Positions 51,517 to 59,772 of a DNA stretch of 64,000 nt are shown piece by piece; positions within the stretch are counted from its first letter, which is position 1, and every line of letters begins with the position of its first letter. Position numbers and translations under genes: made by a program. Where the stretch lies: the NCBI GenBank assembly GCA_046294845.1, contig JBKBNU010000002.1, positions 1-64,000 on the forward strand, written 5' to 3'. The stretch comes from Micavibrio_C sp046294845 (lineage in GTDB: Bacteria > Pseudomonadota > Alphaproteobacteria > Micavibrionales > Micavibrionaceae). The notes under the pieces are model-generated. The model ran no database searches and was not told the origin of the DNA. It was given only the letters and a program-made list of their open reading frames with translations.

Positions 51517-51954
51517 ATGACAAAAATTACAGAAATCTGGAGCGACGGCAGCTATCGTCAGCAACCCCGCACTGCGGGGGCTGGCTGGGTTATCCACCAT
51601 GCCGATGGCCAGATCGTCGAAAGACAACAATCATTACCCCGGCTGCGTGATTCATTGGCTTACGGTTCGCAAATTGCCGAACTGGAGGCCGCGATGCTGG
51701 CCCTGAATGAAGTATCCGCAGAACTGCCGGTAATCCTGCACATGGATTGTGAAATGGCATTGCAATCCCTTCGCCATTCTAAACTGATTATTACACCTAA
51801 AACTCCTGCACCCGCTTTACAAAGCGCCTTCCGGAAAGCTGCGGAAGCCGTAGCGCGTCACCCTTCCGTCACCCTGATGATCTCAAGCGACCGCTTTGAT
51901 CGGCACATGGGATTGGCCCACAGACTTTCACGACAGGCCTCAGCCCCCGTATAA
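51517..51954 (+). CDS. RNase-H-like protein, copy 1
   Basis: A 145-aa protein with the RNase H fold. Asp in EIWSDGSY (about 10), Glu in GSQIAELEAAMLAL (about 54) and Asp in LHMDCEMAL (about 75) match the catalytic DED triad. The C-terminus has DRHMGLAHRLSRQAS in place of the usual HxGHxxNExAD, so the fourth ligand is uncertain. It may cut RNA in RNA-DNA hybrids, or be a divergent relative. A paralogue follows 46 bp downstream. Confidence 0.75.
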   Translation: MTKITEIWSDGSYRQQPRTAGAGWVIHHADGQIVERQQSLPRLRDSLAYGSQIAELEAAMLALNEVSAELPVILHMDCEMALQSLRHSKLIITPKTPAPALQSAFRKAAEAVARHPSVTLMISSDRFDRHMGLAHRLSRQASAPV

Positions 51955-52000
51955 GGGGTATGAATTTGACAATCCCACTGGATGAAGGGACAATAGAACC

Positions 52001-52462
52001 ATGAAGAAAGCTACAAATATCTGGTGCGATGGCAGTTTCCGTGAAGCCCATAAGACAGGCGGAACAGGTTGGGTTATCAAACATGCCAACGGTGAAATAG
52101 AAGAACACTCTGTTCCCCTTCCCCCGCTGCAGAATTCCTTCAAGTACGGTTCAGAAATTGCCGAACTGACTGCTGCCGCGCAAGCGATGGCGGCGCTGCC
52201 ACAAGGGGCCAATGCCCATATTCACATGGATTGTCAATCATCCCTGCAGATGATTGAAAAAGGCCAGATCCGTATGAAAGGGCGTGAAGACGCCACAGAA
52301 TTGAAAGCCGCATTTGATAAAGCGATGGAAGCCAAAGCCCGTCTGGGGCAGGTTGTCTTCCAGCTCACGAGTGACAAAAACGAAAATATGCACCGCGCCC
52401 ACGTTCTTTCGCAAACAGCCTCAAGCCCACCCAAGGGACAAAACAAACCCAGCCGGCGCTAA
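52001..52462 (+). CDS. RNase-H-like protein, copy 2
   Basis: A 153-aa paralogue of the preceding gene with the same spacing: Asp in IWCDGSF, Glu in GSEIAELTAAAQAM, Asp in IHMDCQSSL, and MHRAHVLSQTAS near the end. It has a basic tail (KGQNKPSRR). Sequence identity to copy 1 is moderate, so the duplication is old. It was probably co-transcribed with copy 1. Confidence 0.75.
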   Translation: MKKATNIWCDGSFREAHKTGGTGWVIKHANGEIEEHSVPLPPLQNSFKYGSEIAELTAAAQAMAALPQGANAHIHMDCQSSLQMIEKGQIRMKGREDATELKAAFDKAMEAKARLGQVVFQLTSDKNENMHRAHVLSQTASSPPKGQNKPSRR

Positions 52463-52551
52463 ATATTCATCAAACACCCTCTTTATTTTAATATCGACAC
52501 CATTAATCAAAATAACTTCCCTAAAGACAACAGCCACAAGAAAAATAATTC

Positions 52552-53343
52552 ATGAAAACATTAATCTTAGGAGGCACAGGCTTTTTTGGAAAAATTTTGG
52601 CTGGCAATTGCACTGGCGCCCTTACAGCGTCAATAAAGGGTGATTATATAATTGATAGAGGCAACGTTCATGATCTCAAAACCCTAGCTGAAAATCGATG
52701 GGACGTAATTTACGATCAAATTTGTTACACTGCGACAGATGCGCAAATTGCCGTAGAAGCTTTTAAAGGCAAGTGCGGATTATATGTACTGACATCCACA
52801 ATAGGAGTTTACGGACCTGTCTGTGAGGCAGCCTCCGAGACAAATTTCATCGCGGAAAACCATTACATTGAGGGGAGCGCAAATTATGCAAATGGTAAAA
52901 AGGATGCTGAATCTATTATAGCCACGAGTGGCATGAGAAATGCGCGCATCAGATTTCCAATAGTTTTTGGACCCCACGACCCAACCATGCGCTTTGAAAA
53001 TTTTCTGAAAAGCGTAATAAATGATACCCCTCCTGTCCGGAACAACAAGATGAGTATCATCTCTTCTGTATATGCCGCCAAGTTCCTTCAATGGATAGGA
53101 GAGAATGACAAAGATGGACCCTTCAATGCCTGTGATAACGAACCTATTAGTACAGACCAGATACTTTCTTATCTATCTTCAAAGCTGGGCCTTCTTAGCT
53201 ATACAGAAGCTGCACCAGACACCAAGTCTTTATTTAATCGTCCAGGGATTTGGACACTCGACAACTCAAAAGCCAAGCAAGAAGGATTTGTGTTCGATAC
53301 ACCCTCCGACTGGTATTTTAAATTAATCGATTCAATCATTTAA
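52552..53343 (+). CDS. NAD(P)-dependent epimerase/dehydratase (extended SDR)
   Basis: A 263-aa Rossmann-fold protein with the nucleotide motif LILGGTGFFGK at residues 4-14. The downstream region TSTIGVYGP with YANGKKDAE corresponds to the SDR active site, with a Tyr-x3-Lys-like spacing (YANGK). The substrate is probably a nucleotide sugar or similar, but no pathway genes are nearby. Codon use is more AT-rich than the flanking genes, hinting at recent acquisition. It ends just before the tmRNA terminator. Confidence 0.7.
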   Translation: MKTLILGGTGFFGKILAGNCTGALTASIKGDYIIDRGNVHDLKTLAENRWDVIYDQICYTATDAQIAVEAFKGKCGLYVLTSTIGVYGPVCEAASETNFIAENHYIEGSANYANGKKDAESIIATSGMRNARIRFPIVFGPHDPTMRFENFLKSVINDTPPVRNNKMSIISSVYAAKFLQWIGENDKDGPFNACDNEPISTDQILSYLSSKLGLLSYTEAAPDTKSLFNRPGIWTLDNSKAKQEGFVFDTPSDWYFKLIDSII

Positions 53344-53380
53344 AAAAAGAAATGGGCCGGTTCTGTTGCTAGGCCGGCCC
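53342..53380 (-). terminator. Terminator of the tmRNA gene
   Basis: On the minus strand GGGCCGG / CCGGCCC form a 7-bp stem (53354-53380), followed shortly by a run of seven T residues. Confidence 0.85.
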
Positions 53381-53382
53381 GC

Positions 53383-53716
53383 GCCCCACCTTAACGATAG
53401 TTAGTCGATAAGGGATTTAGACTTCGTGCAAACTGCCCTATTAGGCTGCAACAGCGAAACGACCATTGTCGTTGGACGCTACTACGTTTGCGAACTTGAA
53501 GTTATCGTTGGCATTTAATTGCCTGGCCGGATAACGACCGTACCATAACGGATACAAACTCTGCCTTTACCACGCGCGTCAATCCTGTTTCGGCCCCGCC
53601 TGAATGCCCGCAACCTGTTAAGGCGGGGAATTCTGGTGGAGCCGCCGGGCACTGCCCCCGGGTCCACAACGTCTATTCTACAAAGCGTTTAGCATCTTAG
53701 CCGGATTACTCCGGCA
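53383..53716 (-). ncRNA. ssrA: Two-piece (circularly permuted) tmRNA
   Basis: The acceptor piece is transcribed first and ends GGCTCCACCA (CCA at 53634-53636). A ~37-nt intervening segment is removed. The coding piece starts GGGGCCGAAACAGGATTGAC at 53597. GGGGCC pairs with GGCTCC to rebuild the acceptor stem. The tag frame (53512 to 53441, minus) begins ANDNFKFA and ends GRFAVAA-stop, 23 residues. Alphaproteobacterial tags usually start AANDN and end VAA but are shorter. It rescues stalled ribosomes; products are degraded through SspB/ClpXP. Confidence 0.93.
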
Positions 53717-53722
53717 CTAATG

Positions 53723-53750
53723 ATTATAGGGTAAAAGACTGAAAAATCAA
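53723..53750 (-). promoter_or_regulatory. Promoter of ssrA
   Basis: On the minus strand TTGATT (53745-53750) and a consensus TATAAT (53723-53728) are 16 bp apart. Transcription would start about seven bases on, just before the first acceptor-piece hairpin (GCCGGA/TCCGGC). Confidence 0.75.
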
Positions 53751-53899
53751 AGCGTTTAACATATTTTTAGAGGTCAACCGGCGTTTTATTGACTCTCTCG
53801 GGGCAATTTCCTAGTTTGACTGCGGATTGTGGCATGACCGGATGAAGGCCCCTGCCCCCATAAGTGATAGGCACCCCCTAACTTTCGAAAGACACCCGC

Positions 53900-54703
53900 A
53901 TGACAGTTGCCCAACCCTTGCCACCTGCTATACGGATCATGCTGGCACTCATTCGCCACACCCCCCTCAGCCACGGACGTCCCCGCAAAAGCATTCTGAA
54001 ACTGGTCAAGAGATACGTTAATTATCCGATTATTACCGACTTCAGGGGCATTCCGTTCATCCTCAATCTCGACAACACGACCGAGGCAAAAGCCCTTTTT
54101 GGGCATTACAATCTCGAAGAACTGGCTTTCCTTAAAGAGCACACAGCACACGATCATGCCATCTTCATCGATCTGGGGGCCAATGCAGGGTTTTACACAC
54201 AAAACTTTCTGGGTTACGGGCGTAACAGACTGGCGCTGGCCATCGAACCCAATCCGGATATGTGCCAGCGTATCAAGAACAACTATGCATTGTTACGGCA
54301 GGAACTACCCTATGAAGGCAGCACACTTGCAGTTGTCTGTAATGCCGTGGGTGAAGCATACAAAGATGCTCGGCTGGATGTATCCCACGGTTGGGGAAGC
54401 GCAAATATCACCGAAAATAAAAAAGACAACACTGTTCCGGTGAAAATGGTCCCCCTGCTGGACATCATTAGCAAGTATGACATTAAAAAAATTGATTTGA
54501 TGAAAGTGGATATCGAAGGTTATGAAGACAGAGCCTTGATACCCTTTTTTGAACAGGCCTGTCCCAACCTGTATCCGCGCCACATGATCGTTGAGCATAC
54601 ATCCAGCGATGAATGGGCGGCGGATCTGTTGGCCGTACTTGACGATAAGGGTTATGTCACTATCCGGAAGACCAGAGGTAATCTGCTCCTGTCACTTAAG
54701 TGA
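53900..54703 (+). CDS. FkbM-family methyltransferase
   Basis: A 267-aa protein. The SAM-binding motif is FIDLGANAGFYTQNFLGYG (about residues 90-108), then ALAIEPNPDMCQRI. The family hallmark is DLMKVDIEGYEDRAL (about 200) and a C-terminal IVEHTSSDE. FkbM enzymes methylate hydroxyl groups of sugars, lipids or polyketides; the substrate is unknown. It is transcribed away from the tmRNA promoter and precedes thyA by 133 bp with no clear terminator. Confidence 0.85.
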   Translation: MTVAQPLPPAIRIMLALIRHTPLSHGRPRKSILKLVKRYVNYPIITDFRGIPFILNLDNTTEAKALFGHYNLEELAFLKEHTAHDHAIFIDLGANAGFYTQNFLGYGRNRLALAIEPNPDMCQRIKNNYALLRQELPYEGSTLAVVCNAVGEAYKDARLDVSHGWGSANITENKKDNTVPVKMVPLLDIISKYDIKKIDLMKVDIEGYEDRALIPFFEQACPNLYPRHMIVEHTSSDEWAADLLAVLDDKGYVTIRKTRGNLLLSLK

Positions 54704-54836
54704 ATATGCAAAATATATCGGTCCTTCAGTGATTCTTCCACAAGCCTGAAGCCCTCAAATCACGGTCATGGCTGCAATTCCCACCACTTTCCTGTAGGAA
54801 GATAAGGCTGACAAACCCCCGCCAAAGGAAGACACG

Positions 54837-55631
54837 ATGAAACAGTATCAGGACCTGATGCGCCATGTTCTTGAGAACGGTACAGACAAATCGGACCGTA
54901 CAGGTACAGGGACACGCAGTGTGTTCGGTCACCAGATGCGTTTTGATCTGTCCGAAGGTTTTCCTCTGGTTACCACCAAGAAACTGCACCTGAAATCAAT
55001 CATCCACGAATTGCTATGGTTCCTGAAAGGCGATACCAATATTGCCTATCTATCGGAAAACGGCGTACGCATCTGGGATGAATGGGCAGATGAAAACGGT
55101 AATCTGGGTCCTGTATATGGTCACCAATGGCGCAGCTGGCCTGCCGCCGACGGCCATCACATCGACCAGATTTCAAATCTGATTCACCAGATCAAAACCG
55201 ATCCGGATTCACGCCGCCTGATCGTTTCGGCATGGAATGTCGGCGATATCGGCAAGATGGCGCTGGCCCCTTGTCACTGTCTGTTCCAGTTCTACGTTGC
55301 CGATGGCAAGCTCTCATGCCAACTTTACCAACGCAGTGCCGATATCTTTTTGGGTGTACCGTTCAACATTGCTTCCTATGCTTTACTGACCATGATGATT
55401 GCACAAGTATGCTGTCTGAAGCCCGGTGAATTCGTTCACACCTTCGGTGACGCCCATATTTACAGCAATCATTTTGAACAAGCCAAACTGCAACTGACCC
55501 GAGATCCGTTCCCGCTGCCGGAAATGCACCTGAACCCGCACGTCACGAGCATCTTCGATTTCAAATTCGAGGATTTCGAACTGGTCGGTTATCAGGCTCA
55601 TCCCCATATCAAGGCTGCTGTAGCCGTATAG
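54837..55631 (+). CDS. thyA: Thymidylate synthase
   Basis: A 264-aa enzyme of standard ThyA length. It makes dTMP from dUMP with methylenetetrahydrofolate. Features: DRTGTGTRSVFGHQMRFDL, the catalytic Cys in ALAPCHCLFQFYV (about residue 146), QRSADIFLGVPFNIASYA and YSNHFEQAKLQL. AAAGGAAG precedes the ATG. It is followed by folA 12 bp later; ThyA produces the dihydrofolate that FolA recycles. Confidence 0.97.
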   Translation: MKQYQDLMRHVLENGTDKSDRTGTGTRSVFGHQMRFDLSEGFPLVTTKKLHLKSIIHELLWFLKGDTNIAYLSENGVRIWDEWADENGNLGPVYGHQWRSWPAADGHHIDQISNLIHQIKTDPDSRRLIVSAWNVGDIGKMALAPCHCLFQFYVADGKLSCQLYQRSADIFLGVPFNIASYALLTMMIAQVCCLKPGEFVHTFGDAHIYSNHFEQAKLQLTRDPFPLPEMHLNPHVTSIFDFKFEDFELVGYQAHPHIKAAVAV

Positions 55632-55643
55632 ACAGACAAGTTC

Positions 55644-56159
55644 ATGACGATCCGCGTTTGCGCTATTGCTGCCATGTCCACCAATTTTGTTATCGGCAAG
55701 GATAACAAAATGCCGTGGCATATATCGGAAGACTTCAAGCACTTCAAACGGACAACCATGGGCAAACCCCTGATCATGGGACGCAAGACTTTTGAGTCAA
55801 TTGGAGGCAAAGCCTTACCGGGCCGTCCCCATGTTGTCGTAAGCCGCACTCCGCATGAACCGATGGAAAACGTTTTGTTTGTCACCAATCTGGAAGATGC
55901 GATTGCCACAGCCAGAAGCATTGCCAGACAACTCGATGTCGATGAAATCTTTATCACTGGTGGCGCGCAAATTTATGCGGCAACGATGCCGGTTGTCGAC
56001 CGGATATATCTGACAGTCGTGAACCAGAAGTATGAGGGCGATGCCTTCTTCCCCAGAATCAACGCTGAAGAATGGACCGAACAAATCATTGCCTCGGGCG
56101 AGGAACCTGTTCCCTACATGATTGGTATTTTGGACCGCAAAACATCGGCAATCGCATGA
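55644..56159 (+). CDS. folA: Dihydrofolate reductase
   Basis: A 171-aa enzyme that reduces dihydrofolate to tetrahydrofolate with NADPH. It has the substrate loop IGKDNKMPWHISEDFKHFK with active-site Trp/Asp region, the NADPH motifs IMGRKTFESIG and PGRPHVVVSR, and ITGGAQIYAATM. It is coupled to thyA. The last 46 bp overlap the 3' end of the convergent mrp gene. Confidence 0.95.
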   Translation: MTIRVCAIAAMSTNFVIGKDNKMPWHISEDFKHFKRTTMGKPLIMGRKTFESIGGKALPGRPHVVVSRTPHEPMENVLFVTNLEDAIATARSIARQLDVDEIFITGGAQIYAATMPVVDRIYLTVVNQKYEGDAFFPRINAEEWTEQIIASGEEPVPYMIGILDRKTSAIA

Positions 56160-57205
56160 TATGGCGCCGATAACGGCCCCTGCTTGGCGGCAACAGGCAT
56201 TCCCGCATCACTTGCCACACGAATATCCATCTGCAGCGGAATTTCACCCAGAAACGGCACACCTATTTTTTCAGCTTCAGCCTTGGCGCCGCCATGCCCG
56301 AAGACAGGCGTTTCATGACCGCACTGCGGGCAGCAAAAGGTACTCATATTCTCGACCACACCCCACACAGGCACATTGACCTTGCGGAACATTTCAATGC
56401 CTTTACGCGCATCAATCAAGGCGAGATCTTGCGGCGTGGATACGATCACGGCCCCTGCCAGGGGTACTTTTTGTGCCAAAGTTAATTGAGCATCACCTGT
56501 ACCGGGCGGCATATCAACAATCAGAACATCAAGCGGGTTTGCCCGCGTGCCCCACGCCACATCACGCAGCATTTGGTAGAGCGCCGTTTGCACCATTGGT
56601 CCGCGCCATATCATGGGCGCTTCGTTTTCGACCAAAAAACCGATGGACATCAGCTTTAAACCAAAGGCTTCGAGCGGCACCAATTGCTCGTCCTTGTTCT
56701 GTACCGGACGTTTCCCGGTTAACCCTGTCAACCGCGGTACCGAAGGACCATAAATATCGGCATCCAACAACCCCACGGATAAACCTTGCGCCGCAAGTGC
56801 CACCGCCAGATTGATCGCGACTGTTGATTTTCCAACACCGCCTTTACCGGATGCCACCGCAACGATTTTACGGATGGGTAAATCCAGCACAGGATTTTTA
56901 TTCATGCCGTGCGGATCGTGTGATGAGGATGAAGGCGAGGATGCCGCTGCCGGTGGACGCTCGGCCGTCAAAATCGCCTGCACGGATTTAACCCCTGCTA
57001 CACCTCTCACGACTTTTTCAGCCTGCTGGCGCATCCCTTCAAGGGCTGTCCCCCTTTGCGGGTCGACTTCAATCATGAAAATGACATGGCCATCATTGAC
57101 CTGCAGGCCCGAGACCATGCCAAGCGTCATGATATCCTGTTTCCTGTCGGGGTCCTGGACCTGATAAAGGGCTTTTTCGATATGCTCCGGAGCGATAATG
57201 GACAT
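56114..57205 (-). CDS. mrp: Iron-sulfur cluster carrier ATPase Mrp/ApbC
   Basis: A 363-aa protein. It has an N-terminal MIP18/DUF59 domain (~1-90), an acidic and Ala/Pro/Ser-rich linker (RPPAAASSPSSSS), then the Mrp ATPase with deviant Walker A VASGKGGVGKSTVAIN (about 112-125), VDMPPGTGDAQLTL and the cluster-binding pair in FCCPQCGHET (about 290). It loads Fe-S clusters onto target proteins. It is convergent with folA and divergent from hflK. Confidence 0.93.
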   Translation of the reverse strand: MSIIAPEHIEKALYQVQDPDRKQDIMTLGMVSGLQVNDGHVIFMIEVDPQRGTALEGMRQQAEKVVRGVAGVKSVQAILTAERPPAAASSPSSSSHDPHGMNKNPVLDLPIRKIVAVASGKGGVGKSTVAINLAVALAAQGLSVGLLDADIYGPSVPRLTGLTGKRPVQNKDEQLVPLEAFGLKLMSIGFLVENEAPMIWRGPMVQTALYQMLRDVAWGTRANPLDVLIVDMPPGTGDAQLTLAQKVPLAGAVIVSTPQDLALIDARKGIEMFRKVNVPVWGVVENMSTFCCPQCGHETPVFGHGGAKAEAEKIGVPFLGEIPLQMDIRVASDAGMPVAAKQGPLSAPYHAIADVLRSKIPIM

Positions 57206-57295
57206 AATAATAGCGGGTTCTGGTTGTTTTCTGATGGAAAAGAGATATTCTTACAGCACGCTATATTCAAGCTTAATAAAGGACCCGTAATACCC

Positions 57296-58477
57296 ATGTT
57301 CAGGCCCCGCACCGCCAACGTTCATATGAATAATAACCCCAACAATCCATGGGGTCGTCCCTCAGGTGGCGGCCAGAACCCTTGGGGTTCAGGCGGCGGC
57401 AATAATAATGGTGGCGGCTGGCGTCCGGGCGGATCCGGTGGCGGGTCAGGGGGCGATATGCCTCCCGAACTGGACGAGATGCTGCGCAAGGCGCAAGAAA
57501 ATCTCCGTCAGGTGATGCCTTCCGGTTTTCAGGGCCCCCGATTATTCGGTCTATTGCTGGCCGGCGTGACAGCCCTGTGGCTGGCGAGCGGTTTTTATAT
57601 CATCGTTCCTGGTGAAAATGGTGTAATCCAGCGTTTTGGCGAATGGAGCAATACCAAAACCACTGAAGGTCTGGGCTATCGTCTGCCCTATCCGATTGAA
57701 ACGCTGACCAAGGTCAATGTTTCCGAAATGCGCCGCTTGTCCGTCGGTTTTTCCGAACGGATGGTGATGGGCGGCCCATCCCAGCGCCAGAGCGTGCCGG
57801 AAGAAAGCCTGATGCTGACATCCGATGCCAATATTGTCGATCTTGACATGGTTGTGTTGTGGACGATCAAATCGGCTGAAGATTATCTGTTCCAGATTCG
57901 CGATCCGGAAAGCACCATCAAGAAAGTGGCCGAAAGCGCCATTCGTGAAGTGGTCGGTCAGACATTGATGTTCCCCCTGATTACACAAGAACGTGACAAT
58001 GTTGCCAACCGCGCCCGCGATATCATGAGCAAGACACTGGATGAATATAAATCTGGTATCATTATCAATCAGGTCCTGATCCAGCGCGCCGAAGTACACC
58101 CCGATGTACAAGACGCTTTCCAGGATGTGCAATCGGCCAAGCAGGATGCAATCGAAGTCCAAAACCGTGCCGGTGCCTACCGTGAGGATATTATTCCGAA
58201 AGCACGCGGGGAAGCCATCCGTCTGAAACAGGAAGCCGAAGCCTATAAACAATCAGTGATTGCCCGCGCACAGGGTGATGCCGATCGCTTTAATTCGATA
58301 TATCAGGCTTATCTGACCAACAAGGATGTAACCAAAACCCGTCTTTACATCGAGACCATGGAAGAAGTCATGAAAAACGCCCAGAAGATCATCATGGATG
58401 GTGAAGCCGGAAAATCGGGCGTTGTTCCTTATGTCCCCTTAAATGAATTGAAACCGGCTGCAGGCTCCTCACGCTAA
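57296..58477 (+). CDS. hflK: HflK, subunit of the FtsH modulator complex
   Basis: A 393-aa inner-membrane protein with a Gly/Asn-rich N-terminus (WGRPSGGGQNPWGSGGG), one TM helix (about 83-104) and a periplasmic SPFH/band-7 domain (VVPGENGVIQRFGEW type, through IQRAEVHPDVQDAFQDV). A long helix follows. With HflC it forms the cage around FtsH. I chose ATG 57296 because the frame further upstream overlaps mrp on the other strand; AAAGGA lies 12 bases ahead. MNNNPNNPWG at 57326 is an equally natural start. Confidence 0.93.
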   Translation: MFRPRTANVHMNNNPNNPWGRPSGGGQNPWGSGGGNNNGGGWRPGGSGGGSGGDMPPELDEMLRKAQENLRQVMPSGFQGPRLFGLLLAGVTALWLASGFYIIVPGENGVIQRFGEWSNTKTTEGLGYRLPYPIETLTKVNVSEMRRLSVGFSERMVMGGPSQRQSVPEESLMLTSDANIVDLDMVVLWTIKSAEDYLFQIRDPESTIKKVAESAIREVVGQTLMFPLITQERDNVANRARDIMSKTLDEYKSGIIINQVLIQRAEVHPDVQDAFQDVQSAKQDAIEVQNRAGAYREDIIPKARGEAIRLKQEAEAYKQSVIARAQGDADRFNSIYQAYLTNKDVTKTRLYIETMEEVMKNAQKIIMDGEAGKSGVVPYVPLNELKPAAGSSR

Positions 58478-58510
58478 GAACACTCAGAAGATAAGAAAAC
58501 GAGATCCAAA

Positions 58511-59431
58511 ATGAATACAAAATTCAGTATTGCTGTCATCATTCTTGCTTTGGCTGTCGTAGCCCTGAGCCAATCGCTTTTTACCGTTGACGAACGCGAA
58601 CAGGCGATTGTTCTTCATCTGGGTGAGCCCAAAGGGGACATCAAAAAACCCGGCCTGCATTTCAAAATTCCGGTCGTACAGGATGTACGCCGCTTTGATA
58701 GCCGTATTCTGGCGGTTGATCCGCCAGCAGAACAAATGGTTATTTCCTCAAGCCAGCGCCGTACAAACAAAGACGCAGAAGTTGTGGAAGAAGGCCTTGC
58801 CAGCGGTGAACCGATTATCGTTGATACATTCGCCCGTTACCGTATTTCCGATCCGCTGAAATTCATGAAAACCCTGCGCACGGAAAATGCTGCCTATGAC
58901 CGCATTAAAGGCATCACCAATGAGGCCACCCGTGCCGTTCTGGGCCGCAGCACCTTGAAAGACCTGCTGTCCGACACAAGAACATCGATCATGAATGATA
59001 TCCGTAGCCGCGTGAACAGCCAGATCGAGCGTGATAATCTGGGTATCGAGATTGTCGATATCCGTATTGTGCGTGCCGATCTGACGCCTGCCCTGCGCCA
59101 ATCAACAGTCAGCCGTATGATTTCCGAACTGAAAGAACGTGCCACAGAGACGCGCGCCAAAGGCGAAGAGCGTGCTTTGGAAATCCGTTCAACAGCCGAA
59201 AAGGAGCGTACCGTTATTCTGGCTGAAGCCCAGAAGGAATCCCAAATTCTGCGTGGTGCCGGCGATAACGAAGCGATCAAGGTCTACGCCGAAGCCATGG
59301 GCAAGGACACATCGTTTTATGAATTCATACGCTCGCTGGAGGCTTACAGGGCATCCATGGCCAATAGCGATACCCGTTTGATCATTACCCCTGATAATGC
59401 TTTCTTCAAGCATTTCCAGAATGGTCAATAA
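58511..59431 (+). CDS. hflC: HflC, subunit of the FtsH modulator complex
   Basis: A 306-aa partner of HflK. It has an N-terminal membrane anchor (residues 5-22), FTVDEREQAIVLHLGEP, and a band-7 domain with YDRIKGITNEATRAVLGRSTL. The long helix carries ERTVILAEAQKESQILRGAGDNEA, split over family repeats. It lies 33 bp after hflK in the canonical order. Confidence 0.95.
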   Translation: MNTKFSIAVIILALAVVALSQSLFTVDEREQAIVLHLGEPKGDIKKPGLHFKIPVVQDVRRFDSRILAVDPPAEQMVISSSQRRTNKDAEVVEEGLASGEPIIVDTFARYRISDPLKFMKTLRTENAAYDRIKGITNEATRAVLGRSTLKDLLSDTRTSIMNDIRSRVNSQIERDNLGIEIVDIRIVRADLTPALRQSTVSRMISELKERATETRAKGEERALEIRSTAEKERTVILAEAQKESQILRGAGDNEAIKVYAEAMGKDTSFYEFIRSLEAYRASMANSDTRLIITPDNAFFKHFQNGQ

Positions 59432-59456
59432 GCACCCTCGACAGTAAAGATATAAC

Positions 59457-59654
59457 ATGAGCTTCCTCGATTACCTGCTGGCCTCTTTTGCGCTGGTTCT
59501 GGTTATCGAGGGGCTGCTTTATGCCCTATTTACAGAGTCAGTTCGTAAAATGATGGCACTGGCCCTGACCTTGCCACCTGAAAAATTGCGTATATTCGGT
59601 ATGTGCATGGCCATTATAGGGTTTTTACTTTTATGGATTGTGCCGAAATTGTGA
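59457..59654 (+). CDS. DUF2065 (YjeT-like) small membrane protein
   Basis: A 65-aa protein with two TM helices (3-23 and 45-62) separated by a short loop (SVRKMMALALTLPPEKLR). It is the YjeT/DUF2065 family that regularly accompanies hflKC in Proteobacteria. The function is unknown. It lies 25 bp after hflC and upstream of degP. Confidence 0.88.
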   Translation: MSFLDYLLASFALVLVIEGLLYALFTESVRKMMALALTLPPEKLRIFGMCMAIIGFLLLWIVPKL

Positions 59655-59772
59655 TTTTTTGACCTAAAAGCCTTCCCGTGATTGACCCGCAAGGGCTCAC
59701 GCCATAAATTCATAGTCCATAAGGCTTCTCCTTATTGGTATTCTGATGACAAGTACAAGATAGGTTTAAGAA

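Noticed and set aside
57056..57295. N-terminal extension of HflK
   Set aside because: It would overlap mrp on the other strand and adds sequence absent from HflK proteins; starts at 57296 or 57326 fit the family.
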